Source: Methyloversatilis sp.
Lineage (GTDB): Bacteria; Pseudomonadota; Gammaproteobacteria; Burkholderiales; Rhodocyclaceae
Length of the DNA: 64,000 bases
Direction of reading: 5' to 3'
Assembly: GCF_030698125.1 (NCBI RefSeq)
Contig: NZ_JAUYNV010000010.1
Location: forward strand, 53,914 to 117,913
Shown here in pieces: positions 1 through 9,527 of the stretch (position 1 is the stretch's first letter; each line of letters starts with the position of its first letter). A program made the position numbers and the translations under genes. The notes under the pieces are model-generated. The model was not told the DNA's origin. It did no database searches and saw nothing but the letters and a program-made list of their open reading frames with translations.

Positions 1-1301
1 ACCGCCGCATGTGGCGGCAGGACATCCGCGGCTCGCTGGCCCACGCCGCCATGCTGGCGCGTCAGGGCATCATCGCGCAGGCCGATCTGGACGACATCCG
101 GCGCGGCATGGCGCAGATCGAGGCGGAAATCGAGAACGGGCAGTTCGACTGGAATCTCGACGACGAAGATGTGCACCTCAATATAGAGAAGCGCCTGACC
201 GCGCTGGTCGGCGACGCCGGCAAGCGGCTGCACACAGGCCGCAGCCGCAATGACCAGGTGGCGACCGACATCCGGCTGTGGTTGCGCGACGAGATCGACG
301 TCATCCTCGCCCGCCTGACCGACTTCCAGTCCGCCCTGCTCGATCTGGCCGCCCAGCACACCGACACCGCGATGCCCGGCTTTACCCACCTGCAGGTGGC
401 GCAGCCGGTCACCTTCGGCCACCACCTGCTGGCCTATTTCGAAATGGCGCAGCGCGACCGCGAACGCCTGATCGACTGCCGCCGCCGCACCAACCGGCTG
501 CCGCTCGGTTCGGCTGCGCTGGCCGGCACCAGCTTTCCGATCGACCGTCACTTCGTCGCCGAGCAGCTGGGGTTCGAGGCGGTGTCCGAAAATTCGCTCG
601 ACGCGGTCAGCGATCGCGACTTCGCCATCGAGTTCTGCGCGGCCGCGGCGCTGGTGATGATCCACCTGTCGCGCATGTCCGAAGAACTGATCCTGTGGAT
701 GAGCCCGCGCGTCGGTTTCATCGATCTGGCCGACCGCTTCTGCACCGGCTCGTCGATCATGCCGCAGAAGAAGAACCCGGACGTGCCCGAACTGGTGCGT
801 GGCAAGACCGGCCGCGTCAACGGCCATCTGGTCGGGCTGCTCACGCTGATGAAGGGCCAGCCGCTGGCCTACAACAAGGACAATCAGGAAGACAAGGAAC
901 CGCTGTTCGACACCGCCGACACGCTGCGCGACACGCTCACCATCTTCGCCGACATGATGACCGGCATCCGGGTCAAGCCCGATGCGATGCGCGCCGCACT
1001 GCGTCAGGGTTTCGCCACCGCCACCGACCTGGCCGACTGGCTGGTCAAGCGCGGCCTGCCGTTCCGCGACGCGCACGAGGCGGTGGCCCGTGCAGTGCGT
1101 CTGGCTGAACAGAAAGGATGCGACGTGTCCGACCTGTCGCTCGACGAGCTGAAATCGTTCTCGCCGCTGGTCGACGCATCCGTGTATGCGGTGCTGACGG
1201 TCGAAGGATCGCTGTCGGCGCGCAATCACATCGGCGGCACGGCGCCGGAACAGGTGCGCGCCGCCATCGTGCGCGCCCGCGCCCGCCTGGCGGCGGGCTG
1301 A
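1..1301 (+). CDS. argH: Argininosuccinate lyase, 5' end outside the window
   Basis: Cytoplasmic enzyme of arginine biosynthesis that splits argininosuccinate into arginine and fumarate. The reading frame is open from the first bases, and the first visible residues ([14 protein letters not shown]) lie about 30-40 residues into the family, so the true start is upstream. The fumarase/aspartase superfamily signature [11 protein letters not shown] is present, as are the TGRSRNDQ and GFTHLQ regions. It ends in TGA at 1299-1301 and is followed closely by the kinase pair on the same strand. No defect is visible in the part seen. Confidence 0.95.
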   Translation, partial: RRMWRQDIRGSLAHAAMLARQGIIAQADLDDIRRGMAQIEAEIENGQFDWNLDDEDVHLNIEKRLTALVGDAGKRLHTGRSRNDQVATDIRLWLRDEIDVILARLTDFQSALLDLAAQHTDTAMPGFTHLQVAQPVTFGHHLLAYFEMAQRDRERLIDCRRRTNRLPLGSAALAGTSFPIDRHFVAEQLGFEAVSENSLDAVSDRDFAIEFCAAAALVMIHLSRMSEELILWMSPRVGFIDLADRFCTGSSIMPQKKNPDVPELVRGKTGRVNGHLVGLLTLMKGQPLAYNKDNQEDKEPLFDTADTLRDTLTIFADMMTGIRVKPDAMRAALRQGFATATDLADWLVKRGLPFRDAHEAVARAVRLAEQKGCDVSDLSLDELKSFSPLVDASVYAVLTVEGSLSARNHIGGTAPEQVRAAIVRARARLAAG

Positions 1302-1304
1302 GCC

Positions 1305-1352
1305 ATGGCCGACCCCAGGCCGCTGTTTGCTCCCAACCCGGCCGGCCGCTGA
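1305..1352 (+). CDS. Possible 15-codon leader ORF before the kinase genes
   Basis: An ATG three bases after the argH stop opens a 15-residue frame (MADPRPLFAPNPAGR) whose TGA sits one base before the ATG of the first kinase. The spacing would allow translational coupling, which could matter because the kinase ATG has no clear ribosome binding site. No similarity is recognised. It may be chance. Confidence 0.15.
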   Translation: MADPRPLFAPNPAGR

Positions 1353-1353
1353 C

Positions 1354-2664
1354 ATGGACCTGCTCGGCAAGTACCGCATCCAGCGCCTGCTCGGCGAAGG
1401 CGCGACCTCGAAGGTATTCCTCGCGCACGACCCGTTCGGCAACCGCGACGTGGCGATCAAGATCGTCGCGCGCGGTGTGGCCGACGGCGAAGGCGGCAAG
1501 TCCGAGCGTTTCCAGAAAAAGTTCTTCATCGCCGAGGCCTCGCTGGCGGGCAAGCTGACCCACCCGCACATCGTGCAGATCTACGACGCGGTGGCCGACG
1601 CCGATCCGGCGTATCTGGTCATGGAATACGTGCGTGGCGGCACGCTGGAGCCGCACACCCGGCCGGACCGGCTGCTGCCGATCGGCGACGTGCTTGAAAT
1701 GATTTTCAAATGCACGCGCGCGCTCGACTTCGCGTGGCGGCTCGGGGTGATCCACCGCGATCTGAAGCCGGCCAACATCATGCGCGTGGAAGAGCCGCGC
1801 AACGATGGTCACCACCAGCCGGGCACCAATGTGAAGGTGTCGGACTTCGGCGCCGCGATGTCGATCTCGGCCAGCGAAACCCAGGTGTCGGGCGTCGGCT
1901 CGCCGGCCTACATGAGTCCGCAGCAGATCAAGGAACACCCGCTGAACCACCAGACCGACATCTTTTCGCTCGGCGTGGTGATGTACCAGTTGCTGACCGG
2001 CCAGCTGCCGTTCCAGGGCAGCAACAACTACAGCATGATGTACCAGATCACGCACGCCGAGCCGGTGCCGCCATCGGCGCTGCGGCCCGAGCTGCCGCCG
2101 GCGCTGGACGCCATCGTGATGCGCGCATTGCAGAAGTCGCTCGACGACCGCTACCCGACCTGGGACGCCTTTTCCTTCGATCTGGCCGAAGCCTTCCGCG
2201 GCGAATCGCTGCGCGAACACGACAACCGTATCGCCGACAGCGAAAAATTCAACTCGCTGCGCCGGCTCGCCTTCTTCCGCGATTTCACCGATGTCGAACT
2301 GTGGGAAGTGGTGCGGCTGGGCGAATGGCATCGCGTGGCCGGCGGCCAGATGCTGTTGCGCGAGGGCGATGCAGCCGACGGCTTCTTCATTCTCGCCGAG
2401 GGTGAAGTGAAGGTGACCAAGGCGCGCAAGCTGCTGAACGTACTGTCGGCCGGCGAATGCGTCGGCGAAATGGCCTGGCTGACGCCGGAGCGCGGCACGC
2501 GCGGCGCCGATGTGTCGACGCTGTGCGAGTCGGTCGTGATCCATCTGGCCAATGCCGCACTGGAGCGCGCGTCCGAACCTTGCCGCCACCGCTTCGACCG
2601 CGCCTTCCTGCGCATCCTCGTCGAGCGGCTGGCGCTGGCCAACCAGCGGCTCACCAACGTCTGA
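1354..2664 (+). CDS. Hanks-type Ser/Thr protein kinase with C-terminal cyclic-nucleotide-binding domain
   Basis: Cytosolic kinase of 436 residues from the ATG at 1354; an upstream TTG (1327) is less likely because family members begin close to the GKYRIQRLLGEG glycine loop. Catalytic features: K36 in VAIK, HRDLKPAN with D136, DFG at about 164, and GSPAYMSPQQ in the activation segment. Residues about 300-425 form a cNMP-binding (Crp-like) fold with GECVGEM and a following arginine that could be the phosphate-binding cassette. There is no membrane segment, unlike PknB-type kinases with extracellular PASTA domains. The second kinase starts three bases after its stop, so the two look co-transcribed. 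Whether it binds cAMP or cGMP is inference. Confidence 0.88.
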   Translation: MDLLGKYRIQRLLGEGATSKVFLAHDPFGNRDVAIKIVARGVADGEGGKSERFQKKFFIAEASLAGKLTHPHIVQIYDAVADADPAYLVMEYVRGGTLEPHTRPDRLLPIGDVLEMIFKCTRALDFAWRLGVIHRDLKPANIMRVEEPRNDGHHQPGTNVKVSDFGAAMSISASETQVSGVGSPAYMSPQQIKEHPLNHQTDIFSLGVVMYQLLTGQLPFQGSNNYSMMYQITHAEPVPPSALRPELPPALDAIVMRALQKSLDDRYPTWDAFSFDLAEAFRGESLREHDNRIADSEKFNSLRRLAFFRDFTDVELWEVVRLGEWHRVAGGQMLLREGDAADGFFILAEGEVKVTKARKLLNVLSAGECVGEMAWLTPERGTRGADVSTLCESVVIHLANAALERASEPCRHRFDRAFLRILVERLALANQRLTNV

Positions 2665-2667
2665 ACG

Positions 2668-3990
2668 ATGGACAGCCTGCGTCCGAAGGACTACCAGGCC
2701 GGCAGCACGCTCGGCCGCTACCAGCTGCGGCGCATCATCGGTCGCGGCAGCACGAGCACCGTCTGGCTCGCGTGGGATCCGGCCACGCAGCGCGAGGTGG
2801 CGATCAAGTGCATCGATCCCGACGTGCTGAACGACCGCACGCGCGGCAAGATGCACCGCAACCTGCTGATCAACGAGGCGTCGCTGGCCGACAAGCTGCA
2901 GCACCCGCACATCGTTCCGATCTACGACGCGGTGGTCGGCGACGACCAAGCGTGGATCGTCATGGAATACGTGGCCGGCGGCACGCTCGACGCGCACACC
3001 CAGCGGCCGTTCCTGCTGCCGGTCGAGCGCATCGTCGAACTGATGTTCAAGTGCACCCGCGCACTCGACTACGCCTGCCAGCTCGGCATCACGCACCGTG
3101 ACATCAAGCCGGCCAACATCCTGCTGACGCGCGACGGCGACATCAAGCTGAGCGATTTCGGCGCCGCGATGTTTACCGCCAACCAGCGCACCCAGGTCGA
3201 AGGCGTCGGTTCGCCGGCCTATATGAGCCCGCAGCAGGTGCGCGAAATGCCGCTGAACCACCAGACCGACATCTATTCTCTCGGCGTCGTGCTGTACCAG
3301 CTGCTGGCCGGCGAGCTTCCATTCCAGGCCAGCAACAACTACAGCCTCGTGTACCAGATCATCCACGTCGAGCCGCCGCCACCTTCTGTGCACCGGCCCG
3401 GCCTGCCGCCGGCGCTCGACGCCGTGGTCGCCCGCGCCATGCACAAGGACATTGCGCTGCGCTACGCGAACTGGACCGGATTCACGCACGACCTCGCCCA
3501 GGCGTTCCGCAACCGCAGGCTCAGGCCGCGCGACAAAGATTCCGATTCGGCGGAACACTTCCGGCTGTTGCGCACCCTCTCTTTCTTCACCGACTTCAGC
3601 GATGTCGAACTGTGGGAAGTCGCGCGTTTCGCGCGACTCGAACGCGTCGCCGCCGGCACATTGCTGATGAAGGATGGCGAACAGGGCGACCACCTGTACG
3701 TGATTGCCGAAGGCGATGTATCGGTATCGAAGTTTGGCCGTACGCTGACCATCCTGACCGCCGGCGAGTGCTGCGGCGAAATGTCCATCGTCGCACGCGA
3801 CCAGAAGCTGCGCGCCAACGACGTGCATAGCAATACCGACAGCCTGCTGTTCGTGATCGACGGCGAGCGCATCCGCCGCGCGTCCGAAACCTGCCGCATG
3901 CGTTTCTACGAAGTATTCCTGCAGGTGCTGGCGAGCCGGCTGTCGTCAGCCAATGCGCGCCTGGCCGACAGCTGGGGCCAGGGCGCGTGA
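2668..3990 (+). CDS. Second Hanks-type Ser/Thr kinase with cyclic-nucleotide-binding domain
   Basis: Paralogue of the gene before it with the same domain order, 440 residues. K47 in VAIK, HRDIKPAN with D145, SDFGAAM and GSPAYMSPQQ indicate an active kinase; the C-terminal half carries a cNMP-binding fold ending in GECCGEM. Shared phrases outside the catalytic core (NHQTDI, SNNYS) point to tandem duplication followed by divergence. Its last bases overlap the next gene by four (GTGA), suggesting translational coupling. No PP2C phosphatase is nearby. Substrates cannot be deduced. Confidence 0.88.
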   Translation: MDSLRPKDYQAGSTLGRYQLRRIIGRGSTSTVWLAWDPATQREVAIKCIDPDVLNDRTRGKMHRNLLINEASLADKLQHPHIVPIYDAVVGDDQAWIVMEYVAGGTLDAHTQRPFLLPVERIVELMFKCTRALDYACQLGITHRDIKPANILLTRDGDIKLSDFGAAMFTANQRTQVEGVGSPAYMSPQQVREMPLNHQTDIYSLGVVLYQLLAGELPFQASNNYSLVYQIIHVEPPPPSVHRPGLPPALDAVVARAMHKDIALRYANWTGFTHDLAQAFRNRRLRPRDKDSDSAEHFRLLRTLSFFTDFSDVELWEVARFARLERVAAGTLLMKDGEQGDHLYVIAEGDVSVSKFGRTLTILTAGECCGEMSIVARDQKLRANDVHSNTDSLLFVIDGERIRRASETCRMRFYEVFLQVLASRLSSANARLADSWGQGA

Positions 3991-4865
3991 CGCTGGAGGC
4001 GCTGGCACAGCATATCGTCGCGACGCTGGGCAGCCGATTCGAGACATTCAGCGAACTGCCGGCCGGGCGCACCCGGCGGGCGCTGCGGATCGATACCGGC
4101 GACGGGCCGCTGTTCGTCAAGCTCCTGCCGGCCGACCGGGCTGCCGTATTCGCGGCCGAAGCCGACGGCCTGACATTGCTGACGCAGACCGACACCTTCC
4201 GCGTACCGGCCATACGTTCGCAAGCCAGCCACGACACGTATGCGTGGCTCGCACTCGAATGGCTGGATCTGCAGCCGGTGCGCGATGCCGACGACGGCCG
4301 GCGCTTCGGCGAAGCACTGGCCGCGCTGCACGCTGTGCACGGGCCGCATTACGGCCTGAACCGCGACAACTGGCTGGGCGACAGCCGTCAGGAAAACGGC
4401 AGCTCGGAATCGTGGCCGCTGTTCTTCGCTCGCAAGCGCCTGCTGCCGCAGCTCGCGACCGCGGTAGAAGGCGGGCTGCGCGGGTCGTTGGTCAGCGACC
4501 TACAGGGCATCGTCGAGCGGATCGGCGCGCTGTTCCTCGACTATCGCCCGGCGGCATCACTGCTGCACGGCGACCTGTGGCACGGCAATGCCGGCGTCGA
4601 TGGCGATGGCCGCCCGACGGTATTCGACCCGGCGGTGCATTACGGCGACCGCGAAGCGGATTTCGCGCTGGCCGAAATGTTCGGCGGCTTTCCGACGACG
4701 ATGTACGCCACCTACCTGCAGAGCGCACCGCTGCATCCGAATGCCTCGTCGCGACGCGCGCTGTACCGGCTGTACCACCTGCTCAACCACTACAACCTTC
4801 ATGGCACGTCGTATCTGCGCGAGACCGAGCGCACCGCAGCAAGACTGCTGTCGGAACTGACCTGA
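3987..4865 (+). CDS. Fructosamine kinase family protein
   Basis: 292-residue member of the fructosamine/ketosamine-3-kinase family (YniA-like), which phosphorylates sugar adducts on proteins so that they fall off (deglycation). The family hallmark LLHGDLWHGN, with the catalytic Asp, is followed by the FDPAVHYGDRE metal-binding segment. It starts at a GTG inside the stop of the second kinase (GTGA overlap). The coupling to two protein kinases is unusual for this otherwise widespread gene and may mean the three act together, but that is inference. Confidence 0.85.
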   Translation: MTLEALAQHIVATLGSRFETFSELPAGRTRRALRIDTGDGPLFVKLLPADRAAVFAAEADGLTLLTQTDTFRVPAIRSQASHDTYAWLALEWLDLQPVRDADDGRRFGEALAALHAVHGPHYGLNRDNWLGDSRQENGSSESWPLFFARKRLLPQLATAVEGGLRGSLVSDLQGIVERIGALFLDYRPAASLLHGDLWHGNAGVDGDGRPTVFDPAVHYGDREADFALAEMFGGFPTTMYATYLQSAPLHPNASSRRALYRLYHLLNHYNLHGTSYLRETERTAARLLSELT

Positions 4866-4966
4866 CGATATACACCTGCATATATTTGACGCGCAGCGGT
4901 TGCACAGGCTTCGATCTGAACGATCGTTCACATCATATTGATTCTGTTGCTTAAGTCTATTTCAAG

Positions 4967-4990
4967 TTTTTGTGTGCAGTGCAGCAAAAA
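4967..4990. promoter_or_regulatory. TGC-rich near-palindrome upstream of the phasin promoter (candidate PhaR operator)
   Basis: The sequence has flanking T5 and A5 runs around a TGCA-G-TGCA core, palindromic apart from the centre base and a one-base offset in the arms. It ends four bases before the -35 box. PhaR, the PHA-responsive repressor of phasin genes, is known to favour TGC-rich sites, so this is a plausible operator. No regulator gene is in the window. Confidence 0.4.
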
Positions 4991-4994
4991 CAGC

Positions 4995-5022
4995 TTGACT
5001 TCGTGTGGACCACCCCTATAAT
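4995..5022 (+). promoter_or_regulatory. Near-consensus sigma70 promoter of the phasin gene
   Basis: TTGACT at 4995-5000 and TATAAT at 5017-5022 are separated by 16 bases. This is one mismatch from the full consensus and is the strongest housekeeping promoter noticed in the window. It implies a start near 5029 and a leader of about 128 nucleotides before the phasin ATG. Confidence 0.75.
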
Positions 5023-5156
5023 CGTCCTCATGGTGCGGTGCAATACAGACGCTGCTTGGTTTGTATGAGCTGCACGCATTTCGGTGGCCCGTCAGCGTTT
5101 AACGTCTTGTTCGCTTCGTGGTCGCTCTTTCAATCATATGTATGGAGACTTTCACC

Positions 5157-5720
5157 ATGGCTTTCACGACCGAACATTTCGCCGCTGCAAACAAGAACAC
5201 CATCGAAGCGATGCTGACGCTGGCCAACACCGCCTTCGCAAGCACCGAGCGCCTCGCAGCCCTGAACCTGAACACCGCCCGTTCGATGCTGGAAGACAGC
5301 GTCGCCAACGTGAAGACCATGATGGGTGCGAAGGACGTGCAGGACATCGTTTCGCTGCAAAGCGGTCTGGTGCAGCCGTCGATCGAAAAGGCCGTTGCCT
5401 ACTCGCGCAGCGTCTATGAAATCTTCTCGCAAACCCAGGAAGAACTGACCAAGGTTGTTGAAGCCCAGGTCGGTGAAGTGAACAAGGCCGTCAGCACCAC
5501 GCTCGACCAGGCTGCCAAGCAAGCTCCGGCCGGTTCGGACGTCGCCGTCGCCGCCGTCAAGTCGGCCATCGCCGCCGCCAACAGCGCCTACGACAGCATG
5601 AGCAAGGCTGCCAAGCAAGCTGTGGAAATGGCTGAAGCCAATGTGAATGCAGCAACCTCGGCCACCGTGCGTGCCGTGGGTTCGGCCAGCACCGCCGCGA
5701 AGAAGAAGGCAGCCGCCTGA
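5157..5720 (+). CDS. Phasin (polyhydroxyalkanoate granule-associated protein)
   Basis: 187-residue member of the phasin_2 family that coats intracellular PHA granules. The protein is alanine-rich and predicted almost wholly helical, with the family start AFTTEHFAAANKNTIEAM and a lysine/alanine-rich tail ending in KKKAAA. The ATG at 5157 is chosen over upstream alternatives because of GGAG at 5144-5147 and the conserved family N-terminus. It is a single-gene unit with its own strong promoter and a terminator just after the stop, which fits an abundant protein. Confidence 0.93.
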   Translation: MAFTTEHFAAANKNTIEAMLTLANTAFASTERLAALNLNTARSMLEDSVANVKTMMGAKDVQDIVSLQSGLVQPSIEKAVAYSRSVYEIFSQTQEELTKVVEAQVGEVNKAVSTTLDQAAKQAPAGSDVAVAAVKSAIAAANSAYDSMSKAAKQAVEMAEANVNAATSATVRAVGSASTAAKKKAAA

Positions 5721-5741
5721 ATCTTCAAGCTGAATGAAAAG

Positions 5742-5767
5742 GCCCCGCCGAGTGCGGGGCTTTTTTT
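5742..5767 (+). terminator. Intrinsic terminator of the phasin gene
   Basis: A perfect 7-bp stem (GCCCCGC / GCGGGGC) with loop CGAGT is followed directly by seven T residues. It starts 21 bases after the phasin stop. Confidence 0.9.
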
Positions 5768-5845
5768 CGTCTGTCGATCCGGGTGTGAGGCGTCTGCATC
5801 GGAACCGCTGCTCCTGCGAAGCACGTTCTTGCGCGAGCTTGACCG

Positions 5846-6601
5846 TCAGCGGTCGGCGGCATCCTGCACAGTCAGGCCGCGCAGCATGAGCTCGTGGCGC
5901 ATGGCCGCCATCGCTGCGGCGACTTTTGCGGGTTCGCCCTTGGCACCCAGTTCGATGTGCGGATAGGCGCGTTCGGCATTGCCGAAGCAGGGCAGGCTGA
6001 ACACCGTCACACCATGCTCGCGCTCGATCGCTTCCATCATGTCGAGCAGCCTGCTTTCATGCGCATTCGGCACATAGACCGAAGATTCGCGCCAGGCGCT
6101 CGTGTGGTGCAGGTCGCGGTAAGGGTTGTCGAGCAGCCACTCGATCATCGGCCAGGCCATTTCGGGGAAGCCGGGCACAAAGTGGTGATGGCCGCAGCTG
6201 AAACCCGGAATGCGGTTGAACGGATTCGGAATGATTTGACTGCCGGCTGGAAACTCGCCGAGCCGCAGGCGATTCTCGGTCGTTTCGGCGCCGAAGCGGG
6301 CGCGGATTTGCGCCTCGGCTTCCGGATGCAGCACACACTCGACACCCAGCGCTGCAGCAGCGGCTTGCCGCGTGTGATCGTCCGGCGTGACGCCGATGCC
6401 GCCGCATGAGAAAACGATGTCGTCGGTCGCCAGGGTGCGGCGGAAGGTTTCGATCAGCCGTTCGCGCTCGTCGCCCAGATAACTCACCCACGACAGTTGC
6501 AGGCCGCGTTCGGCGAGCAGCGCACGAACCTTGGCGAAGTGGCCGTCCTGACGACGCCCGGACAGGATTTCGTCGCCGATGATGTAAAGGCCGATGGCCA
6601 T
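5846..6601 (-). CDS. Molybdopterin-binding (MoaB/CinA N-terminal) domain protein
   Basis: 251-residue cytosolic protein of the MoCF_biosynth fold. The N-terminal IIGDEILSGRRQDGH and the central VFSCGGIGVTPDD are typical of CinA-type and MoaB-like proteins. It lacks the C-terminal PncC-like amidase domain of full CinA (about 400 residues), so it is the single-domain relative. The ATG at 6601 has an AAGAGGA ribosome binding site upstream. It is read in the same direction as ubiD, 37 bases after the ubiD stop, and may be in the same transcript. Actual substrate unknown. Confidence 0.8.
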   Translation of the reverse strand: MAIGLYIIGDEILSGRRQDGHFAKVRALLAERGLQLSWVSYLGDERERLIETFRRTLATDDIVFSCGGIGVTPDDHTRQAAAAALGVECVLHPEAEAQIRARFGAETTENRLRLGEFPAGSQIIPNPFNRIPGFSCGHHHFVPGFPEMAWPMIEWLLDNPYRDLHHTSAWRESSVYVPNAHESRLLDMMEAIEREHGVTVFSLPCFGNAERAYPHIELGAKGEPAKVAAAMAAMRHELMLRGLTVQDAADR

Positions 6602-6638
6602 GGTGCATTCCTCTTGTTGTTTGACCGCGGCAGAAAAC

Positions 6639-8132
6639 TCAAAGCCCCAGCTCGGACCACATCGCGTCGACCCGGCGTTTCACGTCAGCGTCCATCGTGA
6701 TCGTTCGCCCCCATTCGCGCGTGGTTTCGCCCGGCCACTTGTTGGTCGCATCCAGCCCCATCTTGGAGCCGAGACCGGCAACCGGGCTCGCGAAATCAAG
6801 GTAGTCGATCGGCGTGTTGTCGACGATGACCGTGTCGCGCCGCGCGTCCATGCGCGTGGTCATCGCCCAGATCACCTCCTGCCAGCTGCGGATGTCCACG
6901 TCCTCGTCCACCACGATGATGGTCTTGGTGTACATGAACTGGCGCAGGAAACTCCACACGCCGAACATGACGCGCTTGGCGTGACCGGGGTACTGCTTGC
7001 GCATGGACACCACGGCCAGACGGTACGAGCACCCTTCCGGCGGCAGATAGAAATCGGTGATTTCCGGAAACTGCTTCTGCAGCAGCGGCACGAACACCTC
7101 GTTCAGCGCCACGCCCAGCATGGCCGGTTCATCCGGCGGCTTGCCGGTATAAGTGGAGTGGTAGATGGGATTCCTGCGCATCGTGATGCGCGTGATCGTG
7201 AACACCGGAAACTCCGCCACCTCGTTGTAGTAGCCGGTGTGGTCGCCGAACGGCCCTTCCGGCGCGTGTTCGTAGCCGGACGGGTGGTTCGTGTCCGGGC
7301 GCAGTTCGCCCTCGAGCACGATTTCGGCGCTGGCCGGCACATCGAGATCGTTGCCGATGCATTTCACCAGTTCGGTCCGGCTGCCGCGCAAGAGGCCGGC
7401 GAACTGGTACTCGGACAGCGTATCGGGGACCGGCGTCACCGCACCGAGTATCGTCGCCGGATCGCAGCCGAGCACGACCGACAGCGGAAACGGCGTGCCC
7501 GGGAATTTGCGCGCATGGTCGCGGAAATCGAGAGCGCCGCCGCGGTGGGCCAGCCAGCGCATGATCACCTTGTCCGGCGCGATCACCTGCTGGCGATAGA
7601 TGCCGAGGTTCTGCCGCTTCTTGTCCGGCCCGCGCGTCACGACCAGGCCCCAGGTGATCAGCGGCCCGGCGTCATCCGGCCAGCAGGTCTGCACCGGCAG
7701 GCGGCCGAAGTCGACATCCTTCCCCTCCCACACGACTTCCTGGCAGGCGGCCGACGACACCCTTTTCGGCGCCATGGAAAACACCTGCCGGATCATCGGC
7801 AGCTTGTCCCATGCATCGCGCAGGCCCTTCGGCGGTTCGGGTTCCTTCAGCATCGACAGCGTGCGACCAATGTCACGCAGCGCCTCGGCCCATTTCTCGC
7901 CGCTGACACCCATGCCCAGCGCCACCCGGCCCGGCGTGCCGAACAGGTTACCCAGTACCGGCATGTCGAAGCCGGCAGCGTTCTCGAACAGGATGGCCGG
8001 GCCTTGCGCGCGCAGGACGCGGTCGCAGATTTCGGTCATTTCAAGATTCGGCGACACCGGGCGCGCGACGCGCTTCAGTTCGCCCAATTTTTCGAGCTGC
8101 GCGATGAAATCGCGCAAATCCGTGTATTTCAT
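6639..8132 (-). CDS. ubiD: 4-hydroxy-3-polyprenylbenzoate decarboxylase (UbiD, prenyl-FMN dependent)
   Basis: 497-residue decarboxylase of ubiquinone biosynthesis that uses the prenylated flavin made by UbiX. The protein begins [14 protein letters not shown], matching the family start, so the longer open frame upstream (to 8495) is not used. Family stretches [34 protein letters not shown] and [12 protein letters not shown] are intact and the length is normal. ubiA and ubiC of the same pathway lie about 10 kb away in this window; ubiX is not seen here. Confidence 0.93.
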   Translation of the reverse strand: MKYTDLRDFIAQLEKLGELKRVARPVSPNLEMTEICDRVLRAQGPAILFENAAGFDMPVLGNLFGTPGRVALGMGVSGEKWAEALRDIGRTLSMLKEPEPPKGLRDAWDKLPMIRQVFSMAPKRVSSAACQEVVWEGKDVDFGRLPVQTCWPDDAGPLITWGLVVTRGPDKKRQNLGIYRQQVIAPDKVIMRWLAHRGGALDFRDHARKFPGTPFPLSVVLGCDPATILGAVTPVPDTLSEYQFAGLLRGSRTELVKCIGNDLDVPASAEIVLEGELRPDTNHPSGYEHAPEGPFGDHTGYYNEVAEFPVFTITRITMRRNPIYHSTYTGKPPDEPAMLGVALNEVFVPLLQKQFPEITDFYLPPEGCSYRLAVVSMRKQYPGHAKRVMFGVWSFLRQFMYTKTIIVVDEDVDIRSWQEVIWAMTTRMDARRDTVIVDNTPIDYLDFASPVAGLGSKMGLDATNKWPGETTREWGRTITMDADVKRRVDAMWSELGL

Positions 8133-8300
8133 GTCGTGGTGCGGCTCCCGTGCATCGCACCCTGCTGCATCCCGCACAGGGCGCGGCCGATGGTAAGCGA
8201 TAAGTGACGGCGCCGTACCCCGGATGCCGCCACAGACATCGATTCGCCGTCGACGTTCCGGCACAGCTGTCGCAACCGTCATCTGCGGCCCGCTGTCAGA

Positions 8301-9230
8301 ATGCCCGACCGCCTCGCTTCCACACCCGACATGCTCGCCTGGTACGCCGATCACTTCGTCCTGCCGCTGCCCGAAACCCATCGCTTTCCGATGGACAAGT
8401 ACCGCCGGCTGCGCGAACGCGTCGCCGCAGAACTCCCGGGCGTGACGCTGCGCGTACCGCCGGCGGCGACCGACGCCGAACTGTTCCGTGCGCACGACGC
8501 CACCTATGTGGCGCGCGTCAGCCGCGGCGACCTGACGACGCAGGAAGTGCGCATGATCGGTTTTCCGTGGTCGCCGCAGATGATCGAACGTTCGCGCCGC
8601 TCAGCCGGCGCCACCATCGCCGCCTGCAGGAGCGCGCTGCGCGACGGTGTGTCGGTCAATCTGGCTGGTGGCACGCACCACGCCAAACACGCCAGCGGCG
8701 CTGGCTACTGTGTATTCAACGATGCCGCGGTTGCGGCGCGCCTGCTGCAGGCGGAACACGGCATCGAACGCGTGGCCATCGTCGACCTCGACGTGCATCA
8801 GGGCGACGGCACGGCGGAGATACTCGGACGAGCTGACGATGTCTTCACGCTGTCGCTGCACGGCGACCGCAACTTCCCGTTCCGCAAGGAATGCAGCCAC
8901 CTCGACGTTTCACTGCCCGACGGCACCGGCGACGAGGCCTATCTTGCCGCGCTCGACGACGCACTGGCCACGCTCGAATGCCGTTTTGCGCCGCAGTTCG
9001 TCATCTACCTGGCCGGCGCCGACCCGTTCGAGGGCGACCGGCTCGGCCGGCTCAAGCTCAGCAAGTCCGGGCTGGCCGCGCGCGACACCCGGGTGTTCGA
9101 CTGGTGCCGCACCCGCGGTCTGCCGCTGGCCATTGCGATGGCCGGGGGCTACGCGGAAAACATCGACGACATCGTGGACATCCATTTCGCAACCGTCGCC
9201 GCGGCCCTGCGTCACTGCGTGCAGCGATAG
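8301..9230 (+). CDS. Histone deacetylase family protein (class II-like amidohydrolase)
   Basis: 309-residue zinc hydrolase of the arginase/deacetylase fold, the group that includes acetoin-utilisation protein AcuC and acetylpolyamine amidohydrolases. Catalytic residues visible: H126-H127 in GGTHHA, zinc ligands D164 and H166 in [10 protein letters not shown], zinc ligand D241 in AGADPF and the transition-state tyrosine Y284 in GGY. The ATG at 8301 gives a 10-residue lead before a second ATG (8331); either could be the start. It is divergent from ubiD. The substrate could be acetylated lysine, a polyamine or another amide. Confidence 0.88.
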   Translation: MPDRLASTPDMLAWYADHFVLPLPETHRFPMDKYRRLRERVAAELPGVTLRVPPAATDAELFRAHDATYVARVSRGDLTTQEVRMIGFPWSPQMIERSRRSAGATIAACRSALRDGVSVNLAGGTHHAKHASGAGYCVFNDAAVAARLLQAEHGIERVAIVDLDVHQGDGTAEILGRADDVFTLSLHGDRNFPFRKECSHLDVSLPDGTGDEAYLAALDDALATLECRFAPQFVIYLAGADPFEGDRLGRLKLSKSGLAARDTRVFDWCRTRGLPLAIAMAGGYAENIDDIVDIHFATVAAALRHCVQR

Positions 9231-9268
9231 GTCACGCCGATTCGACCGACGCTGCCGACAGGCGGACG

Positions 9269-9420
9269 TTACGAACCCGGCTTCAGTACCATCTTGGTCC
9301 AGCCGTCGTCACTCGCGCCGAAGTGCTGGTACGCCCGGGGTGCATCGCTCAGCGGCAGTTCGTACAACACGATGAAGGAAGGACTGGCCTTTCTTTCCGC
9401 GATCAAATCCTCCGGATCGG
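9269..9420 (-). pseudogene. C-terminal remnant of a zinc-type alcohol dehydrogenase
   Basis: The minus frame ending at the stop 9269-9271 reads SPSFIVLYELPLSDAPRAY followed by GWTKMVLKPGS, which matches the C-terminal end of zinc-dependent medium-chain (formaldehyde/alcohol) dehydrogenases, where similar words such as HRLPLDDAP...AY and KVVLKP are usual. Only about 45-50 residues are recognisable; no catalytic or Rossmann domain is present upstream, where frames are broken. It looks like the tail of a gene lost by deletion. The match is from memory of the family, without a search. Confidence 0.55.
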
Positions 9421-9527
9421 GTGGTCGGCAATCTGCAGCAAGATGCGCAGGGGCGGCTTTTTGTCGACGCAGCTTCAAGCCTTGCACCCGGGCGGTCCGT
9501 TCGACAGCACACGCAGGTCGCATGACC

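Noticed and set aside
1045..3828. A 927-codon open frame on the minus strand opposite argH and the kinases
   Set aside because: It is antisense to three well-supported genes, has no recognisable domain and low-complexity Arg/Val/Asp/His composition typical of shadow frames in GC-rich DNA.
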